Assembly (NCBI GenBank): GCA_963575745.1
Contig: CAUYUJ010003961.1
Location: 10,001 to 74,000, forward strand
Source: Prorocentrum cordatum
Taxonomy: Eukaryota; Sar; Dinophyceae; Prorocentrales; Prorocentraceae
Direction: 5' to 3'
DNA length: 64,000 nt
Positions 61,481-64,000 of this stretch are shown in pieces. Under the pieces are notes generated by a model. It made no database searches, was not told the origin of the DNA, and saw nothing but the letters and a program-made list of their open reading frames with translations. A program made the position numbers and the translations under genes. The first letter of the stretch is position 1; each line of letters begins with the position of its first letter.

Positions 61481-61551
61481 GACCCGGCCGAGCGGGAGAG
61501 GTTGGAGTCGCGCGTCCGGGCGCTGAAGGAGAAGCGGCGCCTCCTCCAGAG
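61481..61551 (+). CDS. Internal exon, coiled coil
   Basis: Between CTTTCCCCAG and GTCGTG. 23 codons plus two bases, start DPAERERLESRVRALKEKRR: charged, heptad-like, with G/C third positions. The two trailing bases join the first base of the next exon to make an Arg codon. It belongs with the exons at 60,586, 61,697 and 63,560. Confidence 0.6.
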
Positions 61552-61696
61552 GTCGTGGGCGGGGAACATGCTCACATCCACGGCCTTGCGGGCGGGGCCC
61601 CAGGGCCGCGACGCCACGGGTACGGGCCGTTTTGTCTGCGGATGCCAGGCGCTGAGCGCATCCATGCGACCTAGTATTCACGGAGCCGCGCCCCAG

Positions 61697-61826
61697 AGTC
61701 CAGACCGTGAGGGCGTGGATGAGGACATGTTCGCCGCTCGTGGAGAGGAGCCTGACCAGGCCGGCGGAGAACGCGTCCCTCGTCGCCACGACTTGGTCGC
61801 CGCAGGCGCGCGCGGAGAAGTCGCAG
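61697..61826 (+). CDS. Internal exon
   Basis: Between GCGCCCCAG and GTGCGAG. One base completes the previous codon, then 43 codons without a stop, third positions almost all G/C, ending in phase 0. The text is amphipathic (TVRAWMRTCSPLVERSL, QARAEKSQ). The preceding intron is 145 bp. Confidence 0.6.
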
Positions 61827-62159
61827 GTGCGAGAAGCAGAACAATAGCTTCGACCGCGCGGACATTCGTGCGTGAGCTGGCCGCGCAAGGTCGCGCGTGC
61901 TGCGCGCCCTCGCCTCCAGCAACGCTGGCGGCCCGCGTTGGTCACCGCGTAGGGTTAAGTCGGGCCTGTCCCTCTACAGGAGGAGTAACCAGAAATAGTT
62001 TAAAAAAAAAAAAAGTCTGGGGACGTTTTTTTGAATATTTTTTGTTGAGTACTTTTGATTTTGCATCCGGCATCCCCCTGTAGGGGGACGTGCCCGACCG
62101 AAGCGTAGGGTCCCGAAGCCTTCCTGCGTAGAAGGCCCGTCGCTTCTCGCCGCCCAGGT

Positions 62160-62286
62160 TCAGGAGGAAAAGAAACACACAGACACAATTAATCGTCGAC
62201 TCTCCAGAAAATATAGGACAATATGGGAAGTGGCGGGGAAGACAAAAACAGAGAAAATATGGGAAAATATGGGGAATCTTTTTATT
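62160..62286 (+). repeat. Interspersed repeat R1, copy 3, left part
   Basis: Matches 29,132-29,257 up to TTTTTATT, where element copy D begins. Confidence 0.75.
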
Positions 62287-63518
62287 ACCTAACAGCGAAG
62301 ACTGATAGGTTTCTAGTTGACTCAAAAGAGCTCACAGATCACTCCACAGGGGGGTCCGGGCAGGCGTTGGGAGTTGCCGGCCGGGCCTGTGCCGGGCTCG
62401 TTTTTCACCAACAGTCACACACTTCGTGCTCGTCGACCTCTCAGAACCCCATTCCCAGGCCACATTCTGAATAACCGGATGCAACAGTCATACACTTCGT
62501 GCTCTTCGACTTCCCAGAACTCCATTCCCGGGCCACATTTTGGATGCCCGGAGCCAACTGTACGCCACTTCGTCCTCTTCGACTTCCCAGAACTCCACTC
62601 CCGGGCCACATTTTGGATGCCCGGAGCCAACTGTAGGCCACTTCGTGCTCTTCGAGTTCCCAGAACTCCATTCCCGGGCCACATTTTGAATGCCCGGAGC
62701 CAACTGTAGGCCACCTCGTGCTCTTCGAGTGCCCAGAACTCCATTCCCGGGCCACATTTTGAATGCCCGGAGCCAACTGTAAGTCATTTCGTGCTCTTCG
62801 AGTGCCCAGAACTCCACTCCCGGGCCACATTTTGAATGCCCGGAGCCAACTGTAAGCCACTTCGTGCTCGTCGAGTTCCCAGAACTTTATTCCCGGGCCA
62901 CATTTTGATGCTGATGCAGAGGCTGAGAATGGTGATGCTGATGCTGAGGCTGAGGCAGGCAGGCTGAGGCTGATGAGGCTGAGGCAGGCTGAGGATGAGG
63001 CCGAGGCTGAAGGCAGGCTGAGGCTGACGCTGAGGCAGGCTGAGGCTGAGGCAGGCTGAGGCTGAGGCTGAGGCTGAGGCAGGCTGATGCTGAGGCAGGC
63101 TGAGGCTGAGGCTGAGGCTGAAGGCAGACTGAGGCTGAGGCAGGCTGAGGCAGACGCTGAGGCAGGCTGATGCTGAGGCTGAGGCTGAGGCTGAGGCTGA
63201 GGCTGAGGCTGAGGCGGATGCAGGCTGATGCTGAGGCAGGCTGAGGCACAGAGGCTGAGGCTGAAGGCAGACTGAGGCTGAGGCTGAAGCAGGCTGAGGC
63301 TGAGGCTGAGGCAGGCTGAGGCTGAGGCTGAGGCAGGCTGATACTGAGGCAGGCTGAGGGTGTGACTGCGACTGCCGCTGCCACTGCGACTGTCATCGCG
63401 AATGCGACTGCGACTGCGAGAACAGCAGAACTCTACAACTGGATTCTCATCTGAATCTTAAGGGGAATGCTTCCATATATGCTTCTACACATCGCTGTTA
63501 GGTTGCTTTGCCGGGATA
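62287..63518 (+). mobile_element. ACCTAACAGCG element, copy D, inserted in R1
   Basis: Ends at 62,287-62,298 and 63,492-63,503, then TGCTTTGCCGGGATA. Head, ~72-bp units (62,410-62,905), (GGCTGA)n core (62,910-63,365) and tail are as in the other copies. Flanks rejoin to give the uninterrupted R1 sequence at 29,222-29,280, with ATT or a similar short duplication. Confidence 0.8.
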
Positions 63519-63543
63519 ATTTGTGTGTATTTATTTGTGTGTC
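63517..63543 (+). repeat. Interspersed repeat R1, copy 3, right part
   Basis: ATTTGTGTGTATTTATTTG then TGTGTCC, matching the end of R1 copy 2 at 29,258-29,280. Confidence 0.75.
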
Positions 63544-63559
63544 CTGGGGCCCCTTTAAG

Positions 63560-63661
63560 GTGGCCGCCCAGAGGGAGGCGGAGAGGCGGGCCGCCGCGGC
63601 TCGCCGGCGGGAGGAGGCGGAGGCCGAGCTCGAGCGGCAGAGGCCCGCGGAGGGCACGGGG
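63560..63661 (+). CDS. Internal exon, coiled coil, right end uncertain
   Basis: After CCCCTTTAAG, 34 codons in phase 0 with only G/C third positions save one: VAAQREAERRAAAARRREEA and a Glu/Arg/Leu continuation. This is a single long charged helix. A donor GTCTCC at 63,662 is likely. The frame stays open further, but the following sequence becomes GGA repeat. It extends the coiled coil of the exon at 61,481. Confidence 0.55.
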
Positions 63662-63694
63662 GTCTCCACCGCCCGGAGCGTGTTATTCCGCGCT

Positions 63695-63895
63695 CCCCCC
63701 GGAGGCGAGCGAGGGGGGGGGGGGGAAGGGAGGAGGAGGATGAGGAGAGGAGGAGAGGAGGAGGGAGGATAAAGGAGAGGAGGAGGGGGGCAGATGAGGA
63801 GGGGAGAGGAGGAGAGGAGGAGGAGGAGGAGGAGGAGGAGTGAGGAAGAGGAGAGGAACAGGGAGGAGGTGAGGGGGGAGAGGAGGAGGGGCTTC
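63695..63895. repeat. (GGA)n and G-run low-complexity tract
   Basis: GGA/GGGGA purine tract to the end of the repeat. The last ~100 bases of the window are ordinary and show nothing I can name. Confidence 0.8.
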
Positions 63896-64000
63896 CCAGA
63901 ATGCGGCGCGGGCTCCTGGATCAGCACGAGCGAAACGGTGCGAAATGGCACGAATATGTGGTGCGGAAATGTTTGGGACAGCTTTTGCTCTTGGGCATTT

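Larger units (their letters stand above)
61827..63559 (+). other. Predicted intron carrying nested mobile sequences
   Basis: Runs from GTGCGAG to CCCTTTAAG. It contains R1 copy 3, split by copy D of the ACCTAACAGCG element. The 61,860-62,159 part holds no recognisable feature except an A run at ~62,002-62,013. Confidence 0.45.

Overview
The window looks like nuclear DNA of a dinoflagellate. It is strongly G+C-rich and packed with many unrelated satellite and simple repeats. Short exon-like pieces with nearly all G or C third codon positions are separated by repeat-filled introns. It also carries one very large intact non-LTR retrotransposon. A Prorocentrum-like, G+C-rich species is my guess. 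I found no dinoflagellate spliced-leader sequence, rRNA, tRNA or CRISPR array.

Layout. 0-6 kb: trinucleotide repeats, then a decayed protein-coding relic on the plus strand with several in-frame stops and frame changes. 6-16 kb: mostly unassigned DNA with a 194-bp duplication, a few coding-like pieces, and a 1.3-kb long-inverted-repeat element nested inside another repeat. 16-29 kb: blocks of a short CTTGGG-rich satellite, (GA)n and (CCT)n tracts, two full-length fold-back elements, several other tandem families, and candidate plus-strand exons at 19.0-20.3, 22.3-23.2, 28.3 and 29.7 kb.

30,385-46,786: a 16.4-kb non-LTR retrotransposon on the minus strand. It lies between two copies of an 18-bp direct repeat inside a (GA)n tract, which is what a target-site duplication looks like. 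It has two intact frames. ORF1 (857 codons from its first ATG) has a basic N-terminus and a C-terminal coiled coil. ORF2 (4,315 codons from its first ATG) has, in order, a roughly 2,460-residue N-terminal extension, an APE-like endonuclease, a reverse transcriptase (FVDD), a CCHC-type zinc knuckle and RNase H. The extension includes hydrophobic segments, an ADP-ribosyltransferase-like block and a Cys-rich block. The extension is the most novel item in the window.

47.3-52 kb and 62.3-63.5 kb: four copies of a 1.1-1.6-kb mobile-element-like family bounded by ACCTAACAGCG inverted ends, each holding a ~72-bp minisatellite and a purine-rich core. One copy is inserted in a repeat whose uninterrupted version lies at 29.1 kb, so filled and empty sites are both visible. 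52.8-60 kb: two arrays of a 64-bp satellite organised into ~610-720-bp higher-order units. 60.5-63.7 kb: the best host gene candidate, four plus-strand exons with compatible phases and a coiled-coil product.

If the plus-strand exons are real, the retrotransposon and most satellites lie in introns or between genes. The retrotransposon is antisense to those exons. Exon boundaries are read by eye and need RNA evidence.
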